Shown: positions 23,970 through 35,767 of the stretch, in pieces
Layout of the letters: the number at the start of each line of letters is the position of its first letter
Numbering within the stretch: position 1 is the first letter of the stretch
Assembly: GCA_034770075.1 (NCBI GenBank)
Contig: JAVJAP010000141.1
Span: 248,001-312,000, forward strand
DNA length: 64,000 bases
Reading direction: 5' to 3'
DNA from: Aralia elata
Taxonomy: Eukaryota; Streptophyta; Magnoliopsida; Apiales; Araliaceae
The notes under the pieces: generated by a model
What the model was told of the DNA's origin: nothing
The model's database searches: none
Seen by the model: the letters and a program-made list of their open reading frames with translations, nothing else
Program-made: the position numbers and the translations under genes

Positions 23970-24137
23970 GACACCAACTCGTGTCAATTTGATACTAACT
24001 TGTATCACGTAATGCTGACACCAACTTGTGTCGGATACCAACTTGCATCCATTTGATACCAACTTGCATCAACCTGACACCAACTTGTGTCGGACTCTTG
24101 CATTGACACCAACTTGTGTCAGATACTAACTTGCATC
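23970..24137 (-). repeat. Array of eight 16-base hairpin monomers (element C)
   Basis: Units at 23970, 23991, 24017, 24034, 24055, 24076, 24105 and 24122 each have two 5-base arms around a 6-base loop (CAACTT or TAACTT in plus sense, CAACTC once). Arms are GACAC/GTGTC four times, GATAC/GTATC once and GATAC/GCATC three times; the last pairs by G-U on the minus strand, the sense of C. The stems therefore change while pairing is kept. Region F, otherwise similar to C, lacks the array. Confidence 0.85.
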
Positions 24138-24139
24138 AT

Positions 24140-25801
24140 ATGCTTGAGTCAACATCATATTATGTCTATTTTATTAGAACATCATTTGAGTCTGCTATTT
24201 ACTTTGACATCTTTTATGTCGATTTAATAAATCATTACAACATTTGTCTAGCCGAATCAAATAGCTTAGACATACACCAATAATTCGAACATCAATCGAA
24301 ACATTTATCTAACCATTTTTAATTGGTATTGACTTTCATTTAACTGGTTTAAAATTCTGAAAATCATTTTATGACGTCATGATACTGCACTGTATTTTCA
24401 GTCCATTGAGGATTCTGTCATTTTGTGACTTTGTCATACTACATAATACCATAGTGGGTTGACGATACTATGATCACATCCAACACTAGGTTAATCTGCA
24501 TTGATGACTCCATCATCTGTCATTCTACACCAGGTTCCATGATGCATTGATATTTTGATAGTTTAAATCATTTTTGTCTAGCCGAAATAAATAGCGTAGA
24601 CTCTTCTTTAAATAGTTCAAAACTATTGAAAAAAAATTATTTTTGATGTTATCATGCCGCAACAGGTAACAATGTGATAATGGCTCGAAGTCCATCTACA
24701 CACCCTTGTCACCTTGTTTTGAGGATAACAAAAATTTTATTTTTATTTTTAAAGGCACATCAGTGCGAATTTGGCTTGATATCAAAAATGTCGAAGTCTA
24801 GCATAGCTAGAAGATTTGGAATACCTATGCTTCCACCATCAACTTCAATTTCTCCAATGATCCATTGCTTAATAATTCTATCTATTTCTATCATCCTTAA
24901 AGCTTACTATACTAAAAATCCTCAATTTTTCATCCATAACCTTTCTATACTCCAGTATAGTTCGTCAAACATACCACACGTTATGAGTTCAGGAACTTAC
25001 CACAATCATATAGGTTTAGAAACTTATCCTAGTCAGACCAAAATCGTCCATTCGCTGAGGGGTTCCACCATACGATTATGAGTCACGAACTTACCATACG
25101 TATGAGTTTAAAGAACTCGCACCTAATCTTAATATTCTCTAACTATCAAATATATATATGAGAAAAAAATCACCTTCTCGTCATACGTATATCGATAGCG
25201 CGACACCGATATTTCAATGATTATCAATATAGGAAGCTAAGTGGTTGTCAAACCAAGCACAAATTCCCCGCCCATACAAGGAATTGTACAACTTAGCCAC
25301 TAAAATGAGTCCTCCATTGAAATCCCACATAATTCTAACTTTCCTTTTACTCAATACGAATTTCATTTAATTCGTATATCAACATTAATCACTCTTTCAT
25401 GAGTTTACGTAGTTCAATTTCATAGTACAACTTTCGCACAACAATTCTGCTATAAAGTTTTCAATCAATCGATTGATCCTTTGTCCTCTTATGACCTCAC
25501 CAGATCACGTTGTGACCTTTTCTTTCAATCGTGTTATATTACGATTCTTTCCTATCTTATGATCGTTTTGTTTTACGATCTTTTTATTTTTCACTTTAAT
25601 CATATATTACGATTTTATTTAAGCTTTTCATCTTTACTACTGGAGTCAGGTAACTCCAGATTCTTATCTTTATAACTTTTCAAGATTCTTCTTTGAATCT
25701 TATTTATCTTTTTCTTTACTTAATAATGAATTTCTAAAAATTCATCTTTTAGCACTTAAACTCTATTTGAGTTTATTCCTTATCCTCATCCATGCGGTTA
25801 T
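24140..25801 (-). mobile_element. LTR-like part of element C
   Basis: AT-rich and gene-free. In reverse complement it resembles 35768-37090. The open frames at 24674-25081 and 25481-25675 have no recognisable composition or domain and are not called. Confidence 0.55.
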
Positions 25802-26041
25802 TGTGACGCCCCCAAATTCGGGTTCTCTAACCTCAGATTCGGTGCTCACGATCTATCATCATCATACATATTCTATGAATTATTGCGGAATAATAAACAT
25901 ACATTGTTCATTTAAATAAGGTTCTACATCAAATCCCAAGGTCTAATAACCTTAACTTAAAACATACCCTTAATATTACAAAAGGTTTATCTAAAATTAT
26001 TATATCAGATAATACGATAATTAAACATTAATATAAGTCTA

Positions 26042-26091
26042 TTACTGAGCTTTGCCTTTTTCTTTATCCTTCTTGGAACTTTCCGGTCTAG
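26042..26091 (-). other. Candidate Lys-rich terminal mini-exon in LTR L
   Basis: In minus sense TTTTAG ends at 26092. Two bases complete a codon, then RPESSKKDKEKGKAQ and TAA (26044-26042). It sits about 240 bp from the LTR end, close to the spacing in S1, A and B. Confidence 0.45.
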
Positions 26092-27116
26092 CTAAAATAA
26101 ACGTCATGATATAGCAAGGGTAAGCAACTAATTTGCTTAGCAAGTTTAATTACAAAGGAGATATATCATGATTAGACAGGAATTTAACCTTTGAAACTTT
26201 CAACAATAAATATCAATTGTGAAAGAATAAGAGTTCAAGTTTCAATATTTGAAAGATTGAATCAATGATGTTGAGGGTTCAATAATGACCGTGAACATAT
26301 ACAGAGGTTGTCAGTATTTAAACTGGTCCTCTAATAAGTTTTGGTAATCGAGGGGATCAGCCTCTCATACCCGGCGAATATGCATAATCACTTAATAAGA
26401 CGGGCAAACAATTGTTTTCCAATATAATGCCTTAAAAGTTGTTCTTTTCTCAGTCTAGAATCCTTACCAAATTAATTAGTTAGGAACAACTTTTAAAATC
26501 GATTTGATTTAACAAATTTAAAAATGCTTGATCTAGCTGATACAACTAGCATAGATCTATCTCATAAATAGTTCATGAATAAAAGAACTTTAACTAATTC
26601 ACAGTTCAAAAATAATAGAACAGGAATTCAATTGCACCAAGTGCGAATAACAATAATTATCAAGGATGTGGAATAATCAAAAATAATTATCCACTAACAG
26701 GTGCTGAAATAATAATTCAAGGTTGAATTAGAGAACTTGCATTATATAAAAGTTCGTATCAATAATCAAGATCTTACACAATGTACGAAGTTGTGTAAGT
26801 TAAGAACTTGCTCAATATATATTTGAGTAAGGTTAGGGAACTTGACTTGATCATTGACTACTGCTACGTAATTTAATATGACTTCTTTTGAAAGACCTAT
26901 CATTTATAAGATTGATCTCTCAATTAACATCACACATTTCACCCATAATTTCATTACTTTACATTACATTGTCTAATAGTCAGTCACCTAGTTTAGTATT
27001 AGATATTACTTTAAAGTCTTAGTGTTATAATTATCCTTTGATAATCTTTTAATCACTTCATTGCTTAATCTTTCTTTATATAAGTCTTTCTTTACGATTC
27101 AGTAGGTTAAATACCC

Positions 27117-27368
27117 AATCCAGCAAACTGGATTCCAAATCCAGCAAACTAGATGGCCATCCAGCAACCTGGATTCCAATCTAGCAAACTGGATCCCAAC
27201 CTGGATTACAATCTAGCACACTGGATTCAAACTGGATTACAATCCAGCAACCTGAATTCAAACTGACCTCTAATCCAGCAACCTGGATTCATATTAACCT
27301 CTAATCCAGCAACCTGGATTCATACTATTCAATTCATCAAATCGTTTTCCAATCCAACAACCTGGATT
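27117..27368. repeat. Array of AATCCAG/CTGGATT hairpin monomers in LTR L
   Basis: About nine 18-base units (27117, 27138, 27158, 27178, 27210, 27241, 27272, 27303, 27351). Each reads AATCCAG, CAAA or CAAC, CTGGATT, giving 7-bp arms and a 4-base loop. Four are perfect; the rest have one or two changes. Spacers vary from 2 to 30 bases. Confidence 0.88.
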
Positions 27369-28418
27369 TACACTATTTGATTCATCGTACTATTCAAAAT
27401 AGGCTATTGAATGTCTAACTCAATAACTTAATTCCTCTTTTGAACTCTCATGTAATATGATTAATCTTTTATCGTTATTTATTATTTAGTCTTTACTAAA
27501 TAACAAATAGTTAGTTAGTAATACTAACTCTAGTTAATTATTACCCAATGTTAATTAAATAATAATTAAATAGTTAATTACACTTAAACAATATTTAATT
27601 AGTGTAATTATTAATTAGTAACATAAAAAGTTGTTAGTTAGTAATCTCAAATGATTTAGAAAGGAATTAATGTATCACTAAAATTTCTCCAGTACTTAAG
27701 ATGTTAATGAAACAAAGGAGAAAAACTACACTCATAAAGGAGATGTTGATCATGGGACTCTAGAAGAGAAAGAAGTTGATACTAAAGGAAAGTCTTCATC
27801 AAGCAAATGATCCAGCTCATCTACAGGTACAGATACAAGGTATGGAGACTATCATCACAGATGTCAAGAGAGCACAAGGTTCCTTCTAAAGATACTCATT
27901 CTAGAAGGAAACCACCACATGCTTAACTGGAGACCTTCTCATCAAAGACTGCACTCACTAGGATAAGTGCAAATCAGCATCTGAGCAGCAAAAGTTGTGA
28001 CCAGATACTATTCTCAGGAGATGATTGTAGAGTGAAGAGCCGGAACATCAAGTCACTCTACGAACGGGCAAAGTCAATGGTCAAAGAGGATATGACCACA
28101 TTCTTGGGCCAGGATAACTGATGTGCAACTGTTGTGAAAGTTATAATAGTTATGGCCACGATCAGCAAATGGGTTTCCTACACGTGTCCTTGACAAAAAG
28201 AGGGAACTGATACAAGTCCAAATTCAGAAATTGACAGTTGCTCTTTCCTATCAGTTATCAAAAATCTTTCCTCTCACAAAACCATGTTGATCTCTCAAAA
28301 CCCTAAGATCATCAAATCTTCAACAAACCAAAATCGGCAACCTCCAAAAACTCCAAAACCCTTATTGCTTCAAATCTCCATCTACAATTAAGTATCCTTC
28401 ATTCAACAAACCCTCGTT

Positions 28419-29353
28419 ATGGAAAATTGTCAAGTCGTATCAGGTATCCAACTTGTTTTCGACAAGTTTGGAGAATCAGATGAAAAATTCAAGGATATCC
28501 ATAAGATTATAAAGCAAGCAAGATTCTCAAAATGCTTAGGATCGAACACCAAAATCTTCTCTGATCTTGTCAAAGAGTTCTATTAGAATGCAGTAATTGA
28601 TAGTGATGTTCTGACTACAAAAGTTAGAGGAGTACAACTGAAGATAGATGTTGTAGAAATCAATCAATGTCTAGGATTCACCAACCAAAGACTATCATCT
28701 CTGGAAGGAATCGATTCTAATGAATGCAGAAGATTAATGGAATATATAAAGAATCCCCATCTCAAAGGAATGAAGAAAAAGGAATTCCTAGAGAAATTTG
28801 AGTTCTTAGCAGAGATTGCAGGAAAGTGTATATTATGCAAAGATACCGCTCATGACACTGTAAGTGATCTTCAATTGAAAATTATGACTGCCATTGTCAT
28901 GAAGAAAAAGATAAACTTTGGAGCTATGTTGTCTGATTGGATAGTCAAGGATGTCAGGAAAATGAAGGCCTTAGATAAACCTATCTTAAAGGTTTACTAT
29001 AGAAGGTTTTTGAGCATCATACTGAAGAAAAGGCTGAAAAGCAAAATTGGGGATGATGAGGGAGAAACCCTAAATGTCAACAAAGTAATGTCCCCTAAAC
29101 TGTTTGACAATTGGAAAAGGAACCCCATGGAAAATAAGAGATTAGGAAAATCTGGTAGTAGCAGCAAGGGCACTTCAAAGACAGACAAAGGGAAAAGGAA
29201 AGCAAGTACACTGAAGAATGAATCATCACAGTCTGAAGAATCTTTGTCCTCTGTGCCCAGTCCTTCTAAATCACTCAAGAAGAAGTTGAAAGTTGAGGCA
29301 GCCCCATTGAAGAGTCCCTCTATCTCTAGAGAAGAATCTGAAGAAGAGGAAGA
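28419..29353 (+). pseudogene. Accessory (env-position) ORF of element E, 5' piece
   Basis: An open frame starts at ATG 28419 (MENCQVVSG). A TAG at 28585-28587 interrupts it, and it continues past 28737 to the insertion at 29354. The fragment FSDLVKEFY, the following TTKVRGVQL and VVEINQCLGF resemble the pattern REFYAN...VRGRQV...INELF of the J ORF (58554-59531), the signature of the so-called plant transposon protein domain. A Ser/Lys-rich region and an acidic EESEEEE stretch follow. Its biochemical role is unknown. AAACCCTAA-like telobox sequence lies upstream near 28297. Solo LTR M splits it and the frame resumes at 31224. Confidence 0.6.
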
Positions 29354-31223
29354 TGATAGTAGTCTGCACACAAGCCAATCATATTTGATATGATGTAGCA
29401 TATACTTTGTAATCTTATTCATTTATTAATAAAAGAATTGATTTTCTTAAAAAGGCATTTTATATTATCTACATAGTGCTGTTATATTAAATGTGATAAA
29501 CCCATAGTTTTGAGCAATGCTTTTAGAATCATGATGGTGATCATGCTAATGAGATCTAAATTCTAGATAGCTCACAAACTAAAATTGTTCCTAATCGTTG
29601 GATTACTAAATTGGGGATTAGTGAATCCGGATAGATTAGTACATACGTTGCTTGCTCTTAGGAAGAGGATGATTGATCTCATAATCATTTGTGTGGAGAC
29701 ACTAAAGCAAGTATATAGGTGCTTATTAGAGAATAAGTTCACTGAACGTGACTCGCTAAGGAATACCTAATGGAGTTTTACTCGCCTGTCAATAGGAATT
29801 CCTCTAGTGATAGTAGTACAAGTGATCCTTGGACTTGAGATCATCATAGTATCTTGTGTATGATGAATTATACTTTGACATGTCCCTTAAGACCTTTGAG
29901 GTATATCAAAGGGTATGATTAGGTATAATAAGTTGTACATGGAGATAGGTGAATGATCAACAAAGAATCTACCACGTCTAGTAAAAGATGTGAATGTCCT
30001 ATGTGATTCGATAAATGACAACTCAGTAGTCCTTGGCCAAGGCAGAATGAAATTAGAAAGGAGTTTCTAATTTGCATTATTTAGAGTTGTGCATTTGGGA
30101 ATCGAAATGCATATAATTAAATAAAATAAGACTTGACAGTAAATCCATGTCTTATATTTAATTGGGACATTGTATGGTAGAAGGATTGAATCGTACGGTA
30201 ACTATTTATTCAAAGGTTCTTTTGTGATTGATGTTGAAATCTATATTATCTGGAAAGTCGTTGATCGCTAAGGGGGCTTACCCTTATTGTAGAATAAATA
30301 TTATTTATTTAAATGAATTAAATAGTTTAATTTATTTATTTAAATAAGATTAGAATTGTTCTAATTGATTTATTCACAACCGGTTTAATATAGAGAACCT
30401 AGAGGGTCACACCGCAAAAGAAAAATATTTATTTAAGAAGTAAATGGCATAATTGTAATAATAAGTTAAGTGTATTTAATTTAATCTATGGAGATAGAAT
30501 AAATTAAATAGCTTAGTATTTATTATTTAATATTTTGGAAATATTAAATATAAATTAATAAGAGGAGTCTTATTATTATTATTATTACTATTACTATTAT
30601 TTAATTCCTAATAGGGATTGGGAATTAATTAATAGAACTATTATTTATTTCCTAATAGGGATTGGGAATTAATTAATAGAAGTACTCTCTCACAAATTTC
30701 TAATTGGATTAGGAGCATAATTAATTAAAGGAGTTTAATTATAATTGAAACCCTAATCCTAAATAGTTTAGGGAAGGGTTATTCCTACATCTATAAATAA
30801 GAGGAGTCTTATCATAGATTAGGGTTACACACTCTTGCATTAGATTGTGGAGAGTACTTATAATTTCTATAGAGATAGAAACTAGGGTTTTTGCCAAATA
30901 CCCAACTTCTTGAATACTTGTTCTTCCTTGGTGGATCACCTCTAGAATCCAAACACTTGGGTGGCTAACGTTGATCAAAGGAAGGAATCACACCGTAGCA
31001 TTCGAGGAGAACACGAAGGACTAGGAGTTGAACTTGTACCCGAGGAAGCTTTGTTCTACGAGGGTATAATTTCTTATTCTCTTTCTCTTTCGTTTATATC
31101 GTTAATTGAGCACATTGATCGATCATGGTGATGGTTTGTATAAAATTTTAAAATCCGTTTTATCGCGCTTCCGCTCTATTTTTATAATTTGATTGCATGC
31201 TCGCGTTATATACAAACCTAACA
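29354..31223 (+). mobile_element. Solo LTR (M) inside the accessory ORF of E, copia-type
   Basis: Starts TGATAGTAG and ends AAACCTAACA, flanked by GAAGA at 29349-29353 and 31224-31228. The duplication lies in a Glu-rich low-complexity stretch, so it is weak alone. But removing the insert with one GAAGA keeps the host frame open into a basic segment, which supports the ends. The 3' end (CTTCCGCT..., GCATGCTCGCGTTATATACAAACC) is typical of plant copia LTRs. It holds a duplicated 57-bp block near 30602-30681 (CCTAATAGGGATTGGGAATT) and a short TTA microsatellite, but no gene. Orientation is inferred. Confidence 0.65.
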
Positions 31224-32409
31224 GAAGAAGCATCTAAGGCACCCATTGTCAAGCCTTTAGCAAGAAGAAGGCAGAGTGCACGACTTAGACAAATGATGAA
31301 TCAGAAAGAAAGAATGAAGCCATGACCACTGAAGAGAATTCAGATAAATCAACAGAAGATGATGTCAAGAAAGAACATACAGCAGAAATGGCTTATGAGC
31401 CAGCTGAAGAATCAGAGAAAGTGACTATGGAGATAAAAGCTTCATCAACTGGTGTTACTCGCAATTTTCAAATCTGAAGATGATCTCTCAAAACTTCCCG
31501 AGAGTTCAATCCTTTTCAAAGATGTTTATCAAGAATTCTCAACATTTCAAAGTCTACCGGCATACTGAAAGTATATATATTCCATACTATATGTTGGAAA
31601 ACCTTGATACAAGCAAATCAAAAACTAAGACCATAGAGTCAATGGTAGTAGAGCCCCCTAACTCTATGACTGCGGCCTTCCAGTCTCAGACAAATGTCAA
31701 TCTCTCTCAAAGGTTAAATACCTCCACTGAAATTCCTTCTGATATTCCCTCTTCATCCCACGAAGATTTCTTTGATATAGTCACTGCCCTTGAAAATATT
31801 TACAAGAGTGAGAAACCCAAGTCAACTACACCAATCCTTGAAGATTCCTTGATTGATCAAGAGTTGTTGAAAAACTCAGAAGAGTTGCTTGGAAACATCT
31901 CCTCAGTCACTGATGCAGCAAAGCACATGCCTGGAGGTGAAGAGAGTGAATTCTACAAAAAGCTTCTAGCATCATTCACGGAGATGTCCATCAAACTTCA
32001 TCAAAGAGAGCTTCAAAAGCAAAATGAGAGATCCATTCAGTCTCTCTCAGAGAAAGTTGACAACCTCAACTAGTCCCTCTCTCAGCAAATGGAACTCGGA
32101 CAGCAGGAGGCGACAATGGAAGTTGGAAATACCTCCTACTTGGTTGAACATCTCATTACTTATGGTCAGTATCTCTCTCAAATGATTGATGACAAAAAGG
32201 GGGAGAAAAAGATGAAAAAGATGAAGCATAAAAAGAGGAGCAAAAAGAGCAGAGCTGTTATGAAGAATCAGAAGTTGAAACTGAAGATCAAAGGTAAGAC
32301 ATCTACAACTGAGGGGGAGCTAGAAGAAGATGAAGAAAGAATTGCAAGAAGTGAGGGGGAGCAGAAGCCAGAAGAGGATAAAGAAGAACTAGGAGAAAGC
32401 AGCAGTTGA
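31224..32409 (+). pseudogene. Accessory (env-position) ORF of element E, 3' piece
   Basis: After the solo LTR the frame reads a basic segment (KPLARRRQSARLRQ) to TGA near 31322. It resumes in another frame as an acidic stretch, and again from about 31480 to 32073. After a TAG the same protein seems to continue at 32089-32409 in a different register, so at least two frameshifts and two stops have accumulated. The C-terminal half is rich in Glu, Lys and Gln with heptad-like leucines (about 31850-32070), consistent with the coiled coil reported near the C-terminus of SIRE env-like proteins. I see no signal peptide or transmembrane segment, so a true envelope function is not supported. Confidence 0.55.
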
Positions 32410-32726
32410 AAACAGTCACAAGGCATCAACAAGAAGGAGGTACATTTCTAACGAGCAAGGAGAAATTATCTGTCATATGCTAATCTAGATCTAGGAACTC
32501 CTTGTTGAACTATATGCTTAAATTTGTGAGCTGCACACGTTTAAGTTCCATGGTATGTTATATGAATGATCACTATTAATGCACATCATTTCATTCATAT
32601 CTCTTTGTCTAGCAATACAGTGACTTACTGTATCTTAAGTCACATTCATACTCATACATCTGCATATATTGCTTGAAATGAATGTTATGATATAAGTGTT
32701 TTTTTCATCATCAAATAGGGGGAGAT
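32199..32726 (+). repeat. Four GGGGGAG tracts ahead of the 3' LTR of E
   Basis: GGGGGAG occurs at 32199-32205, 32313-32319, 32355-32361 and 32718-32724. Only the last abuts the LTR and is the polypurine tract in use. Two of the others are GAGGGGGAGC inside the end of the ORF. 32410-32717 is a gene-free 3' leader. Confidence 0.75.
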
Positions 32727-35700
32727 TGTTGGAAATCTGCATGTGATTGTTAAGTCTATTATCATAGGGGAGAATGTTATAAAGGTCTGCATAATATTAC
32801 CATTATTCATTATATGTGATTTGATTGTTGACAAAAGGATAAGAAGAACATTCATACTATTAAAGCCTTGTAAAGTCCTTAATGAAATACATATGTACGT
32901 GGACTTAGAATGAAAAGATCAAATATGTTAGGTTGATCTAAGCTGAATTAATATCTATCTGATCAAAGCATGTTTTTAACATTAGGTATTGTAAAGTCCT
33001 TAAATGAATTTGGTGTACAAGGACTTAGAATAGAAAAAGATCAAACTTGTTAGGTTGATCTTATGAGCTGAAATGACATATGTAATAAACAAAGGCCAGA
33101 CTGATCGTTGAGTACTACACAAATCATCATCCAATAAAGGATCGTAGAGCAGCCAGCCAGCTTGGAATCCAGACGCTTAAAGGGACGCATAGTCTACCGG
33201 ACAAACGTAGAGTGAGGCTCGGTTAAGTCACAGAGCTCTCTCGGCATCGTAGAGTTGGGCCAGGCAATCACAGAGTAAAGGCTCGGCAGGCGTTCTCGGA
33301 AACGTAGAGTTGGGCCAGGCATGTGCAGTCTCATCTCGGCACCGTAGAGTAACTCTGGTATGATCAAAGAGCAAACGTAGAGTTGAGCATGATAGTGCAG
33401 AACTTGCAAGGCAAACGTAGAGTAAGGCTCGACGAAACAAAGAGCTCACTCAAAATTGTAGAGTATACCAAGCACCGCAGAGTAAGAGCAAAGAGAAGAT
33501 CATTGAGCTGTCATGGGTTCGTAGAGTCAATACAGTTTGTCACTCTACGACTCTCATGAACAAACTATAATCGAACAACAACGTAGAGCAGTCTCTGCCT
33601 GAGCACTCAAAGTTAAAATAACAATCTTCATAAGGACTTCTAAGTAAGCTGAGCATGAGCTATCAGATAAACAAAGATCTCTGAGTGCATCCGAAGCATC
33701 AAGCTATAACAGAGATCACAGGGCAGCTCAAACATACACTATACGATCTATCAAGACTCTATGACTTACACCAAAGACAAGGTCGTAGAGTAGGAAAGCA
33801 TCAGATCAAGTGATCATAGAGTTGAGCCAAAGATAACAGAGGTACTCTGGCAGTCTCAGCGAAGCAACAGAAGATCATAGAGCAGTAATCTATGACGTAA
33901 CAACAGAGAAAATATCTAAAGATTAAGTAGAGCAGTCCTCTACAATGAAAGTGCTAAAGCATCAAAAGATCATAGAGCAGTCCTCTATGACACAACGGCA
34001 GAGACAATAACTAAAGAACGCAGAGCATTCCTCTACAACAATGAAGCTTGCACCTAAAGATCATAGAGCAATCCTCTATAGTAAGAAAGAGTCTGCAGGG
34101 CTAACACCTGGAGAACATAGAGCAGTCCTCTATGATAAGATAGCCACAACAAAAGCTCAAACAAATATGCTCTGAGAACGTAAAGCTCAATGAAAGATCA
34201 CAGAGCATAAGATACATAAACTGCAGAATAGTAACAAGCACATTAAAGCATAATGCAAGTGCAGTCAGCCACTCTACGTACTCCAAGGTAATGCATATCA
34301 TGCATAATCATAAGGCCACATTGTGAAGCGAGCAGCTAACTTTACGATCAGAAGCAACAGACTACATTATGCAGCAAGCACTCTACGATCAGGAACAACA
34401 AGGTACAAGCTAGTTGATCGTAGAGTAAGATGGTGCCAGCAAGGATTGAAGATATCAAGAGCGTGCAGGATTAGCATCCCAAGATGAGCGGCTGATTAGC
34501 TAAATGAGCAAAATAGGGAACCAATCTAAGTGGGATTGGAATAGCCATGTTTACTGCAGCAAAAGTCAGTACACATAACTCCACTATCTTGGTACCAGTA
34601 AATGGAAGCTGACTCAGCCATCACTAGCGGACTTCAAGGAGTAAAATATTCATTGGTACAATAAAGAAGTCTGCAGATAGAGAAACTCCAACGGAAAGAA
34701 TTAAAACGGGAAGCTAGCAACGGCAGGATTCTAAACGGAAAAGATTACGAAATCTATATATATAGCAAAATACATCAAGAGTAAAAAAGAGTCAGTGGTG
34801 AACAAGAGCAAGAACACAAAAAGAACACATCTGCTAAAGCATCACCAGAGGTATGCCGAAGGGCTGGCATATGAGCTAAGAGTCGAATGACCAAGAAGCC
34901 AAGATTAAGAGTGACCAGAGCTGAAGGCAAATCTAGAAGAGCAACTCTATGATTAAGCAATGAACACTCAGAGCTAAAAAGATAAAGAACTGAACTGGAT
35001 AAGTTAACCAGTGTTCATCAAGAGTGATCATCTGCATATGCTATGTACCATAAGAAGAAGAGCTTCAATGACCATCATTAGCAGCATCCAGAAGAAGATC
35101 ACAAATAGCTGCCAAGTACTTGAAGATGAAGGAGATCAAAGTTCATCTTGGCAGCACAACCCAACAAACAATCAATACACCAAAGAGGGCAGAGCGTCCT
35201 TGTCTTAAGTGACTAAACAAAGTCAAGTCTGCTAGACTTGCTGAGTACCAAAGGATACAAGAGATTCTAAGGTTGCAGGTCTTAGTCTACAGTGTTCCAA
35301 GGCTGCTGGCTTTGAAGAGTTCTCGGTGAACTGGAGTTCCAAGTCTGCTGGACTTGAAGAGGGTCAAAGGATCCTTGTCTGAGAGACTAAAAACAACTCA
35401 TGTCTGTTGGACTTGAGGAGGACGGGGTGTCCTTGTCTTAGTGACTAAAACCATTAGTGGATTCCTACTTGTTGAAGTAGAAGAGTGGAGCAAGAATTGT
35501 TTAGTCTCTGAACCACTTAAAACCTCTTGTGTCATTTACATTATGTACATAACTGCTATATCTGCTATCCACCATATCATAGATTTGATCATCGAACTAA
35601 GATTATATTTATATCCTTGAAGGGGTGATTAAAGTATATTCCGCTGTGCATGAATTGATTCTATATATCATAACTGATATACTTTCTCAATAAATGGAAA

Positions 35701-35767
35701 AAGTTTTAAAGGATCTATTCAACCCTCCCCTCCTTCTAGATCTCTACTGTGTCCCCGGGAACTAACA
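32727..35767 (+). mobile_element. 3' LTR of element E (3.0 kb)
   Basis: Starts TGTTGGAAAT after the polypurine tract and ends GGGAACTAACA. About 1.3 kb (33140-34460) is an irregular array of GTAGAG/ATAGAG words. A promoter-like TATATATAG is near 34753, which would place transcription start near 34785. The many short frames on both strands lack coding character. Confidence 0.82.
33140..34135. repeat. Array of GTAGAG words with hairpin units in LTR E
   Basis: The hexamer GTAGAG or ATAGAG recurs every 30-60 bases, over 20 times. In the right part, units form hairpins: CATAGAG/CTCTATG at 33971-33989 and 34116-34134, GTAGAG/CTCTAC at 33927-33943, CATAGA/TCTATG at 33876-33894, weaker ones at 34020 and 34063. 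CGTAGAGT/ACTCTACG arms pair at 33520-33549. The usual loop is CAGTC. Confidence 0.8.

Larger units (their letters stand above)
15035..25801 (-). mobile_element. Element C: decayed minus-strand Ty3 element, split by B, D and L
   Basis: The surviving pieces are gag (15035-15499), an AT-rich leader with no gene (15500-15768 plus 23883-23960), a hairpin array (23970-24137), and LTR-like sequence (24140-25801). The last part is similar, in reverse complement, to 35768-37090 of region F (for example CCTGACTCCAGTA and CTAAGCTATTTGATTCG). I could not find its primer site or a clear LTR end. C hosts B (gag) and D (TSD TATTC) and is interrupted by L at 25802, so it is the oldest layer of the left half. 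Confidence 0.6.
25802..27690 (-). mobile_element. Truncated LTR (L), Tekay-type
   Basis: The minus-sense 3' end GAATTTGGGGGCGTCACA is at 25802, with GTTAT just outside (25797-25801) as the likely target duplication. No primer site follows, so it is a solo or recombined LTR rather than the 5' LTR of C. It shares the blocks GAGGCTGATCCCCTC (near 26352) and the TTGCTTACCCTTGCTATAT region (near 26110-26130) with A and B. The 5' end is lost where element E sequence starts, at roughly 27690; that border is approximate. Confidence 0.7.
27690..35767 (+). mobile_element. Element E: 3' half of a SIRE-like Ty1/copia element
   Basis: No 5' LTR, gag or reverse transcriptase is visible. What remains is a leader-like stretch (27690-28418, no clear gene), a long broken ORF with a coiled-coil C-terminus, several GGGGGAG tracts, and a 3.0-kb 3' LTR. 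An accessory ORF just before a polypurine tract ending GGGGGAGAT and an LTR starting TGTTGG is the plan of SIRE/Maximus copia elements, so I assign it there by architecture. A pol-less derivative is also possible. TACCT (35768-35772) follows the LTR as the possible target duplication. Confidence 0.6.

Noticed and set aside
23970..24137. CRISPR-like look of regularly repeated short palindromes
   Set aside because: Units are adjacent hairpins with no unique spacers of constant length, no cas genes are present, and the context is a plant retrotransposon.
24674..25081. 135-codon plus-strand frame in element C
   Set aside because: It is antisense to the element, lies in LTR-like DNA and resembles no protein I recognise.
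33194..33449. Two minus-strand frames with Leu/Cys-rich products in LTR E
   Set aside because: They arise from the GTAGAG repeat array and are not conserved in register along it.
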